Assembly (NCBI GenBank): GCA_018287875.1
Contig: JAGVVL010000002.1
Coordinates: 8,370,001-8,434,000 of the forward strand
Reading direction: 5' to 3'
DNA from: Nigrospora sphaerica
Taxonomy: Eukaryota; Ascomycota; Sordariomycetes; Amphisphaeriales; Apiosporaceae
Length of the DNA stretch: 64,000 nt
This document shows, one piece after another, positions 32,708-42,917 of the stretch. Below the pieces are notes generated by a model. That model did not search any database. It was not told where the DNA came from and saw nothing but the letters and a program-made list of their open reading frames with translations. Every line of letters begins with the position of its first letter. Position 1 is the first letter of the stretch. A program made the position numbers and the translations under genes.

Positions 32708-33480
32708 CCCAACCCCCCAATGGAACCGCCTAGCGCCCCCCACACCCCCGGGGGCAGCGCAGCTGGACAAGCTTGAAAAGGGGGTTGATGTAGACAGCCG
32801 CTCGCTAAGCGACATCCCCAGTCAGTTCGCTAAGCGAGACGATGTCGTTTCAAAGCTGTACCGCAAGAAGAAGGAAAAGGATGCTGCGATTAATCAACTA
32901 CATGACGAACCACGGGAATGCAATCACGACCATGACACATAGACGGCCGAGAAATCCAATAAGGTGTGCCAAAAGGGAGCCGACAACTAAAAGATTGTGA
33001 GGATACTAATAAACATACTTGGAAGAGTGGTCGACCCTTGCAGGCAACCTAAGAATCGACATTAAGAGGCAAATTGAGGAGAATTTCCGGATAAGAGAAA
33101 GGAAGAGCGCCCTCCTACCTTTCCTGCCTCATGGGAATGTGGATGAGCGCTCCAGAGACTTCTTAGCCGTCCAGCGGGAGAAGCTCATCTTGGAACAGGT
33201 TGATTGCAATTCAACCATGCAGTGGCTGCATGACAATCTGGACGTGGTGTGGCTGGGAGCTGGGAGCTTGGACAAACCGATTGCAAACGCCGAGGGAGGT
33301 CAAATTGGTATCACGGCCGAGGGGGATGATTGGAGGAGGGCCCGAAATGAATGCAACCATGGAAAATCTGCGCCGTGCTACTATAATGATGCGCTATTTC
33401 CAATATCTTTTGGGGGAACTTGGTCACATCCTTTATCTTATCCCACCCACGAGTACTGCACTAAAATAATTTTTAGCTAG
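32708..33480 (+). other. coding-like fragments between the direct repeats
   Basis: Two plus-strand open frames look coding-like but do not join. One ends at 32942 (LDKLEKGVDVDSRSLSDIPS ... YRKKKEKDAAINQLHDE) and lacks an ATG. The other is 33019-33480 (IDIKRQIEENFRIRERKSAL ... QREKLILEQVDCNSTMQWLH). Both suggest charged helical or coiled-coil protein. A GATACTAAT branch and TTGCAG acceptor at about 33003-33043 could precede the second frame, but the first frame hits TAG before a donor. It may be a broken gene or one with an unusual exon structure. I cannot assign a function. Confidence 0.35.
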
Positions 33481-33581
33481 CCCCCTGACGGTTACGAAGA
33501 CCTTGAAATAGACAACTCATGAACAGAGCCTCATATCCCCCCCACCTTTTCAGCGGACGTGTCTTTTTACTCGGTACTCCT

Positions 33582-33685
33582 AGGGTAGTAATTTTTCTTT
33601 AGTAAACGTTCTGTTCACCTCCAGTGTGACTGTGCTATTGTTGTTTATCAACATATGTGGAAAGAGTCAGGGGATCTCAGCAGCC
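33582..33685 (+). repeat. 104-bp direct repeat, right copy
   Basis: The partner of 32604-32707. Its right end overlaps the stop codon and last two codons of the minus-strand membrane-protein gene, so this copy is mainly that gene's 3' untranslated region. Confidence 0.85.
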
Positions 33686-34273
33686 AAAGCTATTCAGTTT
33701 GTCCGCCACGATCCGAGTCCACCACTCGAGCCAATAGCCAGCCCAGAAACACGTCTGGGCTATCACGGGCCAGCCCTTGGCCTCGTCGATTGTCTTACAG
33801 CCCACTGCAGCATGCAGAACCACCCATGTAGATACACTGGCGCAGCCCGCATATACGGGTAGAGCCCGTCCAAACGTCCAGAGGGCGCTGTCGTCCTCAT
33901 AACGCCATTTGAGTTCAGAATGAAAAACCAGCAACAAGACCGCCACCAGGAGAGATTTTGTCGTTATCCAGCTTTGGGAGAATTCTTTGGTATAGTAATC
34001 CGGGCGAAGGAGAAACACGGCGAGGATAACGCATTGTAAAACGGCCAATGCGAGGCAGAATCGGCTGAGTGAGGGGCTCGGACTCCGAACTCGTAAAAAC
34101 TGCTGTTCCGAGCGAGGACCATATTCCACTTGTCTGCGTGTAATGTCATGGTCTAATCGCCAGAATGCGTATATGGCGCTACCTAACCCAACTGCAAGGA
34201 AGGAGAAAATATAGGTCATAACTTCGACATCCGTGGCGGAGAAAGGAGAATAGTGCTGGTCATGATAACTCAT
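33677..34273 (-). CDS. hypothetical multi-pass membrane protein
   Basis: A single exon encodes 198 residues starting MSYHDQHYSPFSATDVEVM. About five hydrophobic segments are visible: VMTYIFSFLAVGLGSAIYAFW (about 19-39), FCLALAVLQCVILAVFLL (about 72-89), TTKSLLVAVLLLVF (about 104-117), VYAGCASVSTWVVLHAAVG (about 141-159) and VIAQTCFWAGYWLEWWTRIV (about 171-190). Loops carry charged residues such as RLDHDITRRQVEYGPRSEQQ. No signal peptide or catalytic motif is evident and I do not recognise a family. The pattern of helices and polar loops argues strongly for coding. Its 3' untranslated region is duplicated about 1 kb away as the 104-bp repeat. Confidence 0.65.
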   Translation of the reverse strand: MSYHDQHYSPFSATDVEVMTYIFSFLAVGLGSAIYAFWRLDHDITRRQVEYGPRSEQQFLRVRSPSPSLSRFCLALAVLQCVILAVFLLRPDYYTKEFSQSWITTKSLLVAVLLLVFHSELKWRYEDDSALWTFGRALPVYAGCASVSTWVVLHAAVGCKTIDEAKGWPVIAQTCFWAGYWLEWWTRIVADKLNSFGC

Positions 34274-34662
34274 TGGTCTCTCGTGTCTTGGTCGACGATA
34301 AATTACGGGCGCTGGAGCTGGGCACTGGAGAAGGCGCGGTAGGTGTCTCTGGATGAAAATGAAGAGAACTTGGAAGGGAAGTCGACCCTACTAAGGTCTG
34401 TCGGGTATTCACTTCTTAAATAGGCACGAAAAGAAGGCCTCTAGACCAGGCTGAACTCAACTAGCAAGAAGGTCGCGGTATTGAAGGTAGCGCTGAATTT
34501 AAGTTGGGTTATCGACTCCCCCATCAACACTCGGCTTTTACTTTGAGCTATCGAACCTTCTCTGCTTCCTTAACAATTCAACAAGTCTTCCGCGTGTGGT
34601 AGCCTTTGAAGGGACCAATCCCATGCATCGACGTTCAAACCCCGCCACGTTCATGTAAGAGG

Positions 34663-35115
34663 TCACCAAGGCCAGCGACCTAACAGAACCACACACAGGC
34701 GAGCTGTGGTACTGCGGTCCGACTTTTCCTCGTTGGCAAAACTCCGACGAGCGACGACATACCAGTGCGCGTCCCAGGATGGTCTTCGGTCATGGCAGTC
34801 GATAACATGACAGTGTGCGTATGAAGTCGTAGGCATTAGGGGAAAAGCCTGTAGACTAGTGGAAGGCTTCGTGGTGGCTAGCTTGCTGCCTACCCACATG
34901 ATAGGAGAGGGCAATGTTGTGACCCAAGTCTTGCCCGATCGAGCGGCGAAGGCTAAGCTGACGCAAGTGACTGCCAGTAGAACAGAACGATGTAGGCGCC
35001 AGCTGGCGGTGCGAATCGTTACGCTCGTTATCTGCTGGGTACAGGAGAGATGTGCTTGCTCGTGGGTATACGCTTCAAGTTGAGTGGCTTCTTCTATATG
35101 AACATTAGTAAGCAT
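34663..35115 (-). CDS. doubtful 150-residue ORF with signal-like segment
   Basis: The frame begins at an ATG at 35115. Internally it contains RLHRSVLLAVTCVSLAFAARSG (about residues 40-61), which would be a good signal peptide if a spliced or alternative start placed it at the N-terminus. The following part has YAHCHVIDCHDRRPSWDAHW and a terminal hydrophobic VVLLGRWPW. No family, TATA box or intron could be confirmed. Confidence 0.25.
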   Translation of the reverse strand: MLTNVHIEEATQLEAYTHEQAHLSCTQQITSVTIRTASWRLHRSVLLAVTCVSLAFAARSGKTWVTTLPSPIMWVGSKLATTKPSTSLQAFPLMPTTSYAHCHVIDCHDRRPSWDAHWYVVARRSFANEEKSDRSTTARLCVVLLGRWPW

Positions 35116-35502
35116 AGTTTCTCAATAGAATAAACTTTTCGGTTGTTCTCAAAAGGTTAATAGAAGTAGATCATGCACTTACCTATATTCCGCCAACCGT
35201 AGGTGGATTTCAGGCAGAGAAACGAGAAGAGACAAGTGGCAAGTAAGAGAGTTAAAAAGTAGAAAAAGAAGTATAAGAGCAGAGAACGAAGAAGAAGAAG
35301 ACTCATGGAATGCGGCAGTTGCATACGTCGTATGACCACTACCAACTAATGCACCAGCAGTAGCAACAGGTGGGGATGCGTACCTTGACTCTTGTGGTTC
35401 CTCAGAGCATGAAACACCGAGTGGTTGTCTTGAACGCGGAATATGCCTTTCTCGTGTTTGCCCTGCCACTGTCCGAAGGCCTCCCGCTGTTGAAAGCCCT
35501 GG

Positions 35503-35840
35503 TGGTTTGATTCCTGTCCTGGTGATTCCTGTCCCGGTAATGTGTGCCGCCAGCCATGCTGTTGTGTGATTCGTTATGCCTGCTCTGGTGATGCCTGCTC
35601 TGGTGATGCCCGCCCCGGTGATGCGCGCTGCCCCCGCCCCAGTGTTGTGTGATGCCAGCCCTGATGTTTTAATTCCTGCCCTGGTGACGCCTGCCGCCGT
35701 GATGCCTGCCCCCATGATGTGTGACACCAACCATGCTGTTGTGGTTCGCGATGCCTGTTCTGGTGATGCCTGCCCCGGTCATGTGTGATGCCAGTCCTGT
35801 TGATATGTGACGCATCATGCTGGCTTTAGTGGCTCGATGC
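35503..35840 (+). repeat. degenerate 15-bp minisatellite
   Basis: Many imperfect copies of CTGGTGATGCCTGCC and relatives (CCGGTGATGCGCGC, CTGGTGACGCCTGCC) occur. GTGTGATGCCAG segments are interspersed at a longer period (about 35559, 35650, 35717 and 35785). Because 15 is a multiple of three, all frames stay open, giving MPALV-type pentapeptides on the plus strand and AGITR-type pentapeptides on the minus strand. These are repeat artefacts unless expression is shown. Confidence 0.75.
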
Positions 35841-35972
35841 CAGCCCTCATAATGTGTGATATCGCAGAGCTGGAAAAGGCAGAAACATTAGTCAGGTTGG
35901 CTTTCCCTGGCCTGTTGAAAACCTACTTTTGAAATGTAAAGAAGGCCTCAACAACGACACTCGAGGGCGTGG

Positions 35973-36016
35973 TGTTGTTTGCAGCATAACGAGATGTTGT
36001 TTGCAGCATAACGAGA
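35973..36016 (+). repeat. perfect 22-bp tandem duplication
   Basis: The 22-bp segment 35973-35994 is repeated exactly at 35995-36016; its core is TTTGCAGCATAACGAGA. Confidence 0.85.
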
Positions 36017-36906
36017 AATCAAGATTGACAGTCCAATTACGGGATGCCCATAGGTGCTGTTCAGTTGTTCTTGGATTGTTTTAGCGTGAAGTCCACCGGC
36101 TGGACGTGCGAATGTTCGTGTCGGCCCAGGTTGCTTAGAGGTTGGCAAAAGTAGATGCCAGGTGGATAGCACCAATAGAATCGATCCGCAGGGCCTAGAA
36201 AATAGAGAGATAGAAGAACTGAGTATACGCAGCCCGTGACGCTGTGTCCAGGAAGAGGAGCTTGAACGAGAGCAAAGCTGTCATGTAGCGCTGGTGTTCA
36301 ACCCACGGGGGACGATGAGAATGCAGAAGAACAACAGAGACACCGAATTCCACCAGAAGGTCGTCCTAGTCGGATAGGTTGCCTCTAGGGAGGAAACCAA
36401 ATCTGTGCCTGCCAAGTCCCATGTGATGACGCCTGCCTGGCCAGACTCGGACCCAGGCCTGCCCTTGCCGACTGGATTGGCAGATTCTTTTCCTGTTTTA
36501 GCTTCGTCTCCCTCCAGCACGTGCGTGCAACCGCTACAAATAAGGAAGCAACTGCGAGTACAGCTGCCGCCGTAATGGACGCCGCGACTGCTCCTATCCT
36601 CGTGCCTTTCTGGCTGGCCCTGGCGGTTGCCCTGGTCCTACTAGGCATGGCCTTCCTCCTCGGCCAGTCATTCACGTCCTGCCGACGCGGGCGAGGATAC
36701 ATCTATTGCACAGCGAGCCGCCGCGTCCAGGAAGTTGTGGGAGTCCAGTCCACACACCAACACCGCCTTCATGATTACAGCAAAAAGAATAGTGGACCAA
36801 GTTGAAGACGAAATGGGCTCGTCTATTCCGAGAAAACGCGAGATGACAGGCCTCTCGCTATCCGTCGTTTGAAGTATAATGGGGCATCCCGACCTAACCA
36901 CGTGTG

Positions 36907-37798
36907 CTATTCCATCGCCTTAAGGAAATCATCTTCCCTGTTGGCTTCCTCGACCTCGTCATCTGTGTCCGATTCGGGATAGCCACCATAGTACTCAGGC
37001 TGATCCTCGTCTTCGTTCCCCGCGAGCGGATCCTCGGTTGGATGGTTTGCAACTTTGCCAGTTAGCGGTGATTGTATCAGCACGGGGCGTCGTGGACCTA
37101 CTTGATAAGTTTGGGAAGAGCTCCAACAGTCCACCAAACATGTCGGGGGCATTGGGAGCCGGGCCCGCCGTCGGAAGAACACCGAGATCGCTCTCGTTGT
37201 ACGCGGCGAGGACGACGTCTTGATACCATGTCGGGTTGTCCCTCAGCTCGCTCCACGGCCATTGGCCGATGATTTCGGCGCTTGTGACCTGCCACAAGCA
37301 CACGTAGTGCTCGCTATAATCTCCAATGCGCCCTTTGTAGGGATCCGGGACGCCGTAGTGATCCATCTCGGCTCGCACGTTGAGGAGGGGGAGGCCGTTT
37401 TGGATCCGAATACGGGGGTTGATGGCAGTGACGGTTTGGGGACCCCTTTTCTTTTCTCTCATTCGGACCAGTTCCTGAACCTCCTCGGCGGAACTTGTGA
37501 AGGAAATATACGGTCCGCGTTTCTTCCAGCCGCCGTGGTACAGGTGGTCGCCCAGCGTATTCCGTCGCGTTTCCGCATCTGCCAGTCTCATGTTTGGGTC
37601 CCTCGCAATCATGCGGTTGTCGGTCGGTTGGCTCCCCGAAATTTGATCCCAGGTTCTAAGTAGGGGGCCCGGAAAGGGCGCGGAGAACGGGTTTGGTGTC
37701 CAGGAATGCTCCAGTTCTTCAAATTCAGAGACATCCTGTCCCTCGGGCATCAGCAGTTCGCGCGCCATCTGGTGAGTCAGAACCGGGACACTGTCCAT
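36907..37798 (-). CDS. uncharacterised fungal protein (possible ADP-ribosyltransferase-like fold)
   Basis: Exon 1 is 37798-37102 and exon 2 is 37052-36907. The 49-bp intron has a GTAGGT donor, a CGCTAAC branch and a CAAAG acceptor. The product is 280 residues. Splicing joins ELFPNLS to ANHPTEDPLAGNEDEDQPEYYG and the acidic tail ending DDFLKAME. The alternative unspliced tail is basic and low-quality. The core is globular: LLRTWDQISG (about 46-55), GPYISFTSSAEEVQELV (about 94-110), RIQNGLPLLNVRAEMDHYGVPDPY, and HYVCLWQVTSAEIIGQWPWSEL. I recall similar uncharacterised proteins in ascomycetes but no assigned function. An early Arg-x-Trp, then an S-F-T-S-S strand, then a late V-x-x-x-E-I strand resembles the R-S-E layout of ADP-ribosyltransferases. 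This is inference only. There is no signal peptide. Confidence 0.75.
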
Positions 37799-38451
37799 TG
37801 CGGGCGAGGGGCGTCCTGCGAATCGCGATCGTGGTGTGGATACCGGTGATCATTCAACGCGATCACTATCTCGAGTAGAAAATCGCCTGGTGGTGGTAGA
37901 ATTAGGACGAAGTGTTGCTGACCCTCACCGCAGCCTCGCATAGGAGAGAGGGAAAGGGCGGGTATGAAGGATCCAAGAGGAAAGGAGGAGAATGAGCGGA
38001 TAAATACAGCGGTACCCCGCCTTGATGCGTAGATGGCATCGGATATGCGCCCTGCTGATGGTCACACAGGGTGGCGGGTACCCAATGGGAATCGATCTCT
38101 CTATCTTTGCCAAAGCATACCGAGGCTCCGGGTGAAGGCCCAAACGAGGTGGTGGGATGAAGCCTGCTCAGATAGAAGACTGGTCCAGAACGTCCGCCTC
38201 ACATCACGTATCGTGCATTAATAAATCGTTCGCCCCGGATATTTTGCATTCCACAACAAATTCAGTTTCTTTACGTGGTTTTTGTGATGTAGTCTATGGT
38301 TGGGGAAGGTGAAGAGCTTACCCCTTTCCAGAAATAGGGGAAGTGGAACCACGCAGCTGATTCCAGAAAATGAATGTTTTGAAGCAAGGTCTAGAAATGC
38401 AATCGCTATGCCCATGCTCCCCGTATCCGTCATTTCCCCTCTCCAGTCCCT
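37799..38451. other. intergenic, no supported gene
   Basis: About 650 bp upstream of the 37.8-kb gene and downstream of the ABC transporter, both on the minus strand. Nothing recognisable. Confidence 0.6.
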
Positions 38452-41004
38452 CTATTCGTCTTCTTCACCCTTCCCCGGGGGGACGACCGGGGCCCCGTCC
38501 TCGGGGGCCCGGGCGCCAACCTGCTTCTCCCACAGGCGGGCGTAGAGGCCGTCGGGGCGGCGGAGCAGGTCGTCGTGGGAGCCGTGCTCGGCGATGGCGC
38601 CGTCGCGGATGACGAGAATGCGGTGGGCGTGGCGGACGGTGGCGAGGCGGTGGGCGACGACGAAGGTGGTGCGGCCGCGCGTGAGGGCGGCGATGCCGGC
38701 CTGGACGGCGGCCTCGGTGGCGGCGTCGACCATGCTCGTGGCCTCGTCGAGGAGGACGAGGGGCGCGTCGCGCAGCAGCGCGCGCGCGATGGCGACGCGC
38801 TGCAGCTCGCCGCCCGACAGCTTGACGCCGCGCTCGCCCACGGCCGTCGCGTAGCCGTCGGGCAGCGCCGCGATGCGCTCGTGCACCGCCGCCGCCCGGC
38901 ACGCCGCCTCGACCTCGCCGTCGCTCGCACCCGGCCGCGCGTACCGCACGTTCTCGCCGATGCTCGTGTTGAACAGCGCCGGGTCCTGCGGCACCACGGC
39001 GAACGCCGCCCGCAGGCTGTCGAGCGTCACCCCGCGCACGTCCTGCCCGTCGATCCGCACCGCACCCGCATCCACGTCGAAGTAGCGGTACAGCAGCTTC
39101 AGTAGCGTCGACTTGCCGCCGCCCGTCTCGCCCACGAGCGCGATGGTCTCGCCCGGCTCCGCCTTGAAGCTGAGCCCCCGGAGGATGGGCCGCCGCTTGT
39201 CATAGGCGAACTCGACCTTGTCGAATTCGACGGCGCCGCGCGTGACCCGGAGCTCGGTGGCGCTGGGCGCGTCCGCAACTGACGGCCGCGTCGACAGAAG
39301 CTGCAGCAGGCGCTCTGAGTTGGTCAGCATCTGTGTGATCTTGCGCACCGAGTAAGTGACGTCGAACAGGGGCTGCTCGATGGTGACCCAGTACGTGGCG
39401 AGGGTGATGAAGCGACCGACGGGGGCCTCGCCGTTGGCGACGCGGTGGGCGGCCAGCGCCGTAGCGGCGAGGTGACCGGCCGTCATGGCCAGGGACTGCA
39501 GGCCACCCCCCACGCTCCAGGCGACGTAGTAGCGGACGGCGGCGCGGCGGTGCTCGGCCACGGCGGCCGCGTAGCGCTCGCACTCGTAGCCTTGGCGGTT
39601 GAACTGGGCCACCGTCGGCCAGCTGTTGATGGCCTCGTTCTGGATCTTGCCCTCGGCGGCGAGGGTGCGGTTGTAGTCGCGCAGCAGGCGCGTGCTCAGG
39701 GCGTTGGCGCGCGCGCCCACGGCCACGTAGGCGGCGCCCATGAGCAGCAGTAGCAGCGCCATGTAGGCGTCGAAGAGGACGTAGACGTAGACGAGGGCGA
39801 CGGCGAGGTCGACGAAGACGGGCGCCGCCGTGAAGAGGGCAAACTCGAGCAGCTCATGCAGCTCGGCGCCCTGCTCGACGGCCCGGATCAGCTCGCCCGA
39901 GCTCTTCTCGTTGTGAAAGTCCATCGACAGGCGCATAATGTGCGCGAACGACGCCGTCACCACCGCCTCCCACGCGCCCTGCCGCACCGGCACCTGCGCC
40001 ATCTCCCGCACCATCGGCAGGCCTGCCTGCGAGCCCAGCGCCGCGTACACCATCCACAGCCCCAGCGCCGACCACGGCACGACGCCGTCGCCCGCGCCGG
40101 CGGCCAGCGCGTCGCCGACCAGGCCGAGCTGCCGCGGCACCAGGATGTTGAGTGCACGCTCGCCCAGGATGGCGACGGCGGTCACGGCGAGGCAGGCCTG
40201 GATCCGTCGCTTGCCCGCCGGCCACAGAATCGGCAGGAAGATCTTGTACGATTTGAGGTAGCCGAGCCAGCTGCCGGCCGCCTCGAGCCGCTGTCGCTGC
40301 TGCTTGCGCAGCTCCTTGAAGTCCTCGGCGCTCTCCTGCTCGTCGTAGTCGAGAAACCCGTACAGCTCGCCGTCGTCCGAGCCGTCCTCGTCGTCCGAGC
40401 CTGTGTCTGCATCCTCGCGTTGACGCTCGAGCAGCGACCTGCTCTCGTCTTCGTCGGCGTCCCCGAGCACGATGCGGCGCCGGCTGTCCGACCAGAGGAA
40501 CCAGCCACCGGCACACGCCAGGCCGAGGAAGAGCGCCACACGCAGGGCGTGCGGGACCACGCGCGCCGGGGCGGGGACCGCGGCCGGCCCGACAGCGGCC
40601 AGCTCGCAAGCCAACAGGGCGGTTTCGCAGCCGAGAGCCGTGACCCACGTACCCGCGTGCACGTGCCAGACGGGCTCGGCGTCCTCAGCGACGCTCACGG
40701 CAAGGGAGCCGAGCACGACAAACAAGAGCACCAGGTAGACGACGTAGTTCTGCGGCAGAGGGGCGTGCGGGTGCGCCGCCTTGGCGTGTAGGGTCGTGAG
40801 GCCTTCGGCAGCGACGGTGGCGGCGGCGGCGACCAGACCGCTTGCGGCAGCGTAACGTCGACGCTTGCTCCCGGACCGTGTGTTGCCTTTCTGTAAGAAG
40901 CAAGCGGCTGTAAGAGACGCAGCGACGTAGTAGCCGACTATGACCGCCGGCGTCGCGTAGTGCAACGCTACGGCGGCGGCCGGAAAGGGGCCCGGTACTG
41001 CCAT
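38452..41004 (-). CDS. hmt1: ABC half transporter, heavy-metal-tolerance (HMT1/ABCB6) type
   Basis: A single exon encodes 850 residues. In fission yeast Hmt1 carries phytochelatins or related thiol conjugates into the vacuole; the animal relative is ABCB6. The N-terminal ~190 residues form an extra membrane domain of about five segments, the feature that marks HMT1/ABCB6 among half transporters. An acidic linker (ESRSLLERQREDADTGSDDEDGSDD) follows, then the six-helix ABC membrane domain with the family phrase DFHNEKSSGELIRAVEQG. The ATPase domain has Walker A GETGGGKST (625-633), Q-loop VVPQDPALF, signature LSGGELQRVAIARAL (from 729), Walker B LVLLDEATS (from about 749) and the switch His in VVAHRLATV. 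All catalytic motifs are intact. It is the third of three consecutive minus-strand genes, after the acetyltransferase and the glycosyltransferase. Substrate is not determined. Confidence 0.93.
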   Translation of the reverse strand: MAVPGPFPAAAVALHYATPAVIVGYYVAASLTAACFLQKGNTRSGSKRRRYAAASGLVAAAATVAAEGLTTLHAKAAHPHAPLPQNYVVYLVLLFVVLGSLAVSVAEDAEPVWHVHAGTWVTALGCETALLACELAAVGPAAVPAPARVVPHALRVALFLGLACAGGWFLWSDSRRRIVLGDADEDESRSLLERQREDADTGSDDEDGSDDGELYGFLDYDEQESAEDFKELRKQQRQRLEAAGSWLGYLKSYKIFLPILWPAGKRRIQACLAVTAVAILGERALNILVPRQLGLVGDALAAGAGDGVVPWSALGLWMVYAALGSQAGLPMVREMAQVPVRQGAWEAVVTASFAHIMRLSMDFHNEKSSGELIRAVEQGAELHELLEFALFTAAPVFVDLAVALVYVYVLFDAYMALLLLLMGAAYVAVGARANALSTRLLRDYNRTLAAEGKIQNEAINSWPTVAQFNRQGYECERYAAAVAEHRRAAVRYYVAWSVGGGLQSLAMTAGHLAATALAAHRVANGEAPVGRFITLATYWVTIEQPLFDVTYSVRKITQMLTNSERLLQLLSTRPSVADAPSATELRVTRGAVEFDKVEFAYDKRRPILRGLSFKAEPGETIALVGETGGGKSTLLKLLYRYFDVDAGAVRIDGQDVRGVTLDSLRAAFAVVPQDPALFNTSIGENVRYARPGASDGEVEAACRAAAVHERIAALPDGYATAVGERGVKLSGGELQRVAIARALLRDAPLVLLDEATSMVDAATEAAVQAGIAALTRGRTTFVVAHRLATVRHAHRILVIRDGAIAEHGSHDDLLRRPDGLYARLWEKQVGARAPEDGAPVVPPGKGEEDE

Positions 41005-42040
41005 GGCAGTCTGAGCGGGTATTCTCCAACCGTCTGCAGAAGGCTTGTTTATTACATGTGGTAGGTATTTGTATAAGCTGCTTTGGGGGGGGGCACTGCT
41101 TTCTTAGTCAGGGGTTCGTTTCTTTCGCTCGTCGGCGATAGATGTCAAAAGATAGATGCCGACAACTCGGCAAACCAGTAAGGGTAGGCAGTATGAAGCT
41201 GGAAATTAGCAACGAGAAATGGGATAAAGGACAAAAGAGGCCGTTTTATAAGCGGCGAGGTTTGCGATATAATCGGTATTTCAAGTATAAGTGGTTGACG
41301 CAGAGACGGAGTCATGCCGTTCATGAGCCTCTAAATGTCAACCACGCCCTAAAAGAGAAGGCCCAGGCTCCACAGTGGTGACCCGCCCCGTCGAGGCAAC
41401 TCGCGCTCCTCCCGGTGATTGGCCGTGTACAGGGCACGCACCCAGTTCGGAAACTCGCGCTTTCGGGTGCCGGGACGCCGACTTGCCCGGCCGGCGAGGC
41501 AACGGATAAAAGCGGAACCCATGGGCGGTCCGGCGTCCTATCCACCAGTGGTGAGATGGATGATAGAAAATGATTCATTATCCATCATGCTTCCGGGCGA
41601 AAGTCGACAGCAGCCCAACAGCCAGTGAGTCAATGCTGATACGTCCCCGACAGCTTCAATTGACCGCGGATCATGCGCCCGCAAGCCGTGACGACGTGGT
41701 GCGTCGGGCGCCAGCACTAGAAGCCACTCAGTTGGGATGCCCCTCATAACGTAAATAATAAGCGCCGACCGGCCGATCGCCGCGCCCATCTTCCGGATCC
41801 TCCACTCATGGTCGGCGCCCCGTCCCGTTAGGCACGTCAGCGATTTCCCATCTTCGGACCATGTCTCGTTAGCAACCCGGGCGCATGTCCTGCGGCGCGG
41901 ACCCACCGGTTCACTTTTCGCCCACGCACACCCGGTTTCCAGGAAGCACCGCTCCCACGGGCCAGGACAGGATAGGGCAACCTCGTCGCTTGCCCCCCAC
42001 GGCCCTTCGGTTGTTCAAATTGCGGGAAAAGGAGGGAGCG
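41005..42040. other. intergenic, no supported gene
   Basis: About 1 kb between the ABC transporter start and the acetyltransferase stop. The short frames at 41142-41381 and 41538-41906 have no motifs. Confidence 0.6.
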
Positions 42041-42917
42041 CTACATCCATCCCGCTCCCCCTGGTCGGTCCAGCCGGCGGATCAGGCGGGCGGGCACGCC
42101 GCCGACGAGGGTGAAGGACTCGACGTCGCGGGTGACGACAGCGCCGGCGGCGACGGTGGCCCCGCGGCCGACGCGGACGCCGGGCAGGATGAGGGCGCGC
42201 GCGCCGATCCAGCAGTCGGCCTCGAGGCGCACGGGGCGCGCGAACGACGTGCCGGCGGCGGCACGGCGGACCGCCGGGTCCAAGTCGTGCGTGATAGGGC
42301 AGATGCACACGTCTGGCCCGATGAGCACGTTGTCGCCGACGAAGACGGGTGCGTTGTCGTGGATCGAGACGCTGGCAGAGAGAAGGACGCCGTTCTTAGT
42401 ATACACTATATCATGTGCTCCCCGTCCCCAGTGGGCCTGTATAGCCACCCAAGGCGAGGCAGGGGGAAAAGGGAGAAAGAGACGACTTACCCGCAGTTCA
42501 TGTACACGCCGTCCCCGATGAAAGTATTGCAGCCCCAGATGATGAAGAACGGGGGCTCAATGTTCACGTTGCTGCCCAACCGCCCAAACATGCCCTTGGC
42601 CACCGCCATGCGCCGCGCTGTGAGCGAGGCCAGTGTGCTTCCCTCCGGAATGCTGCTGTCATTGAACGATTGCAGTGTCCGCTTCATCGCCAGCTTGAAG
42701 TCCTGCATCTCGTGCGCTCTCGACGTGGCAAAACTGAAAAAGAACAAAACCAAGGGGTTACCCTTGAGTAAGCACTGTGCATGTCAAGCGACAGGGCGCC
42801 GTTTACTTACTTCATGCCGCTTATCATTTTTCTGTACTCGTCACACCATGGAACCGGAACCTCGCTGGCCGAGACCGCCTCCACGAGATCCTCATCTATA
42901 CAATCGGCAGCCGACAT
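42041..42917 (-). CDS. sugar O-acetyltransferase (maltose/galactoside acetyltransferase type)
   Basis: This left-handed beta-helix (hexapeptide-repeat) acetyltransferase of 226 residues transfers acetyl from acetyl-CoA to a sugar hydroxyl. Exons are 42917-42811, 42733-42491 and 42371-42041; introns are 77 bp (GTAAGT...TTTTTCAG) and 119 bp (GTAAGT...TCTGCCAG), with consistent phases. The N-terminus forms the Mac domain (WCDEYRKMISGMNFATSR, then LAMKRTLQSFNDSSIPEG). Hexapeptide coils follow: GSNVNIEPPFFIIWGCNTFIGDGVYMNCGVSIHDNAPVFVGDNVLIGPDVCICP. The catalytic His lies in PITHDLD, and the C-terminal coil reads DCWIGARALILPGVRVGRGATVAAGAVVTRDV. The ATG at 42917 is the first in frame (MSAADC); the upstream frame has no ATG. 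It lies between a UDP-glycosyltransferase and an ABC transporter on the same strand, suggesting a glycoside or glycolipid as possible acceptor. Confidence 0.92.

Larger units (their letters stand above)
34274..36906. other. gene-poor region with repeats
   Basis: About 2.6 kb. Apart from the weak frame at 34663-35115 and the two repeat tracts below, I find no gene. A 77-codon plus-strand frame at 36575-36805 has one hydrophobic stretch but is overlapped by an equally open antisense frame, so neither is supported. Confidence 0.45.

Noticed and set aside
35179..35730. 183-codon minus-strand ORF with AGITR repeats
   Set aside because: The open frame follows from the 15-bp repeat period and it lacks an ATG at its 5' end.
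36575..36805. 77-codon plus-strand ORF with a hydrophobic segment (36.6 kb)
   Set aside because: The antisense frame is equally open and also has a hydrophobic segment, so neither direction is favoured.
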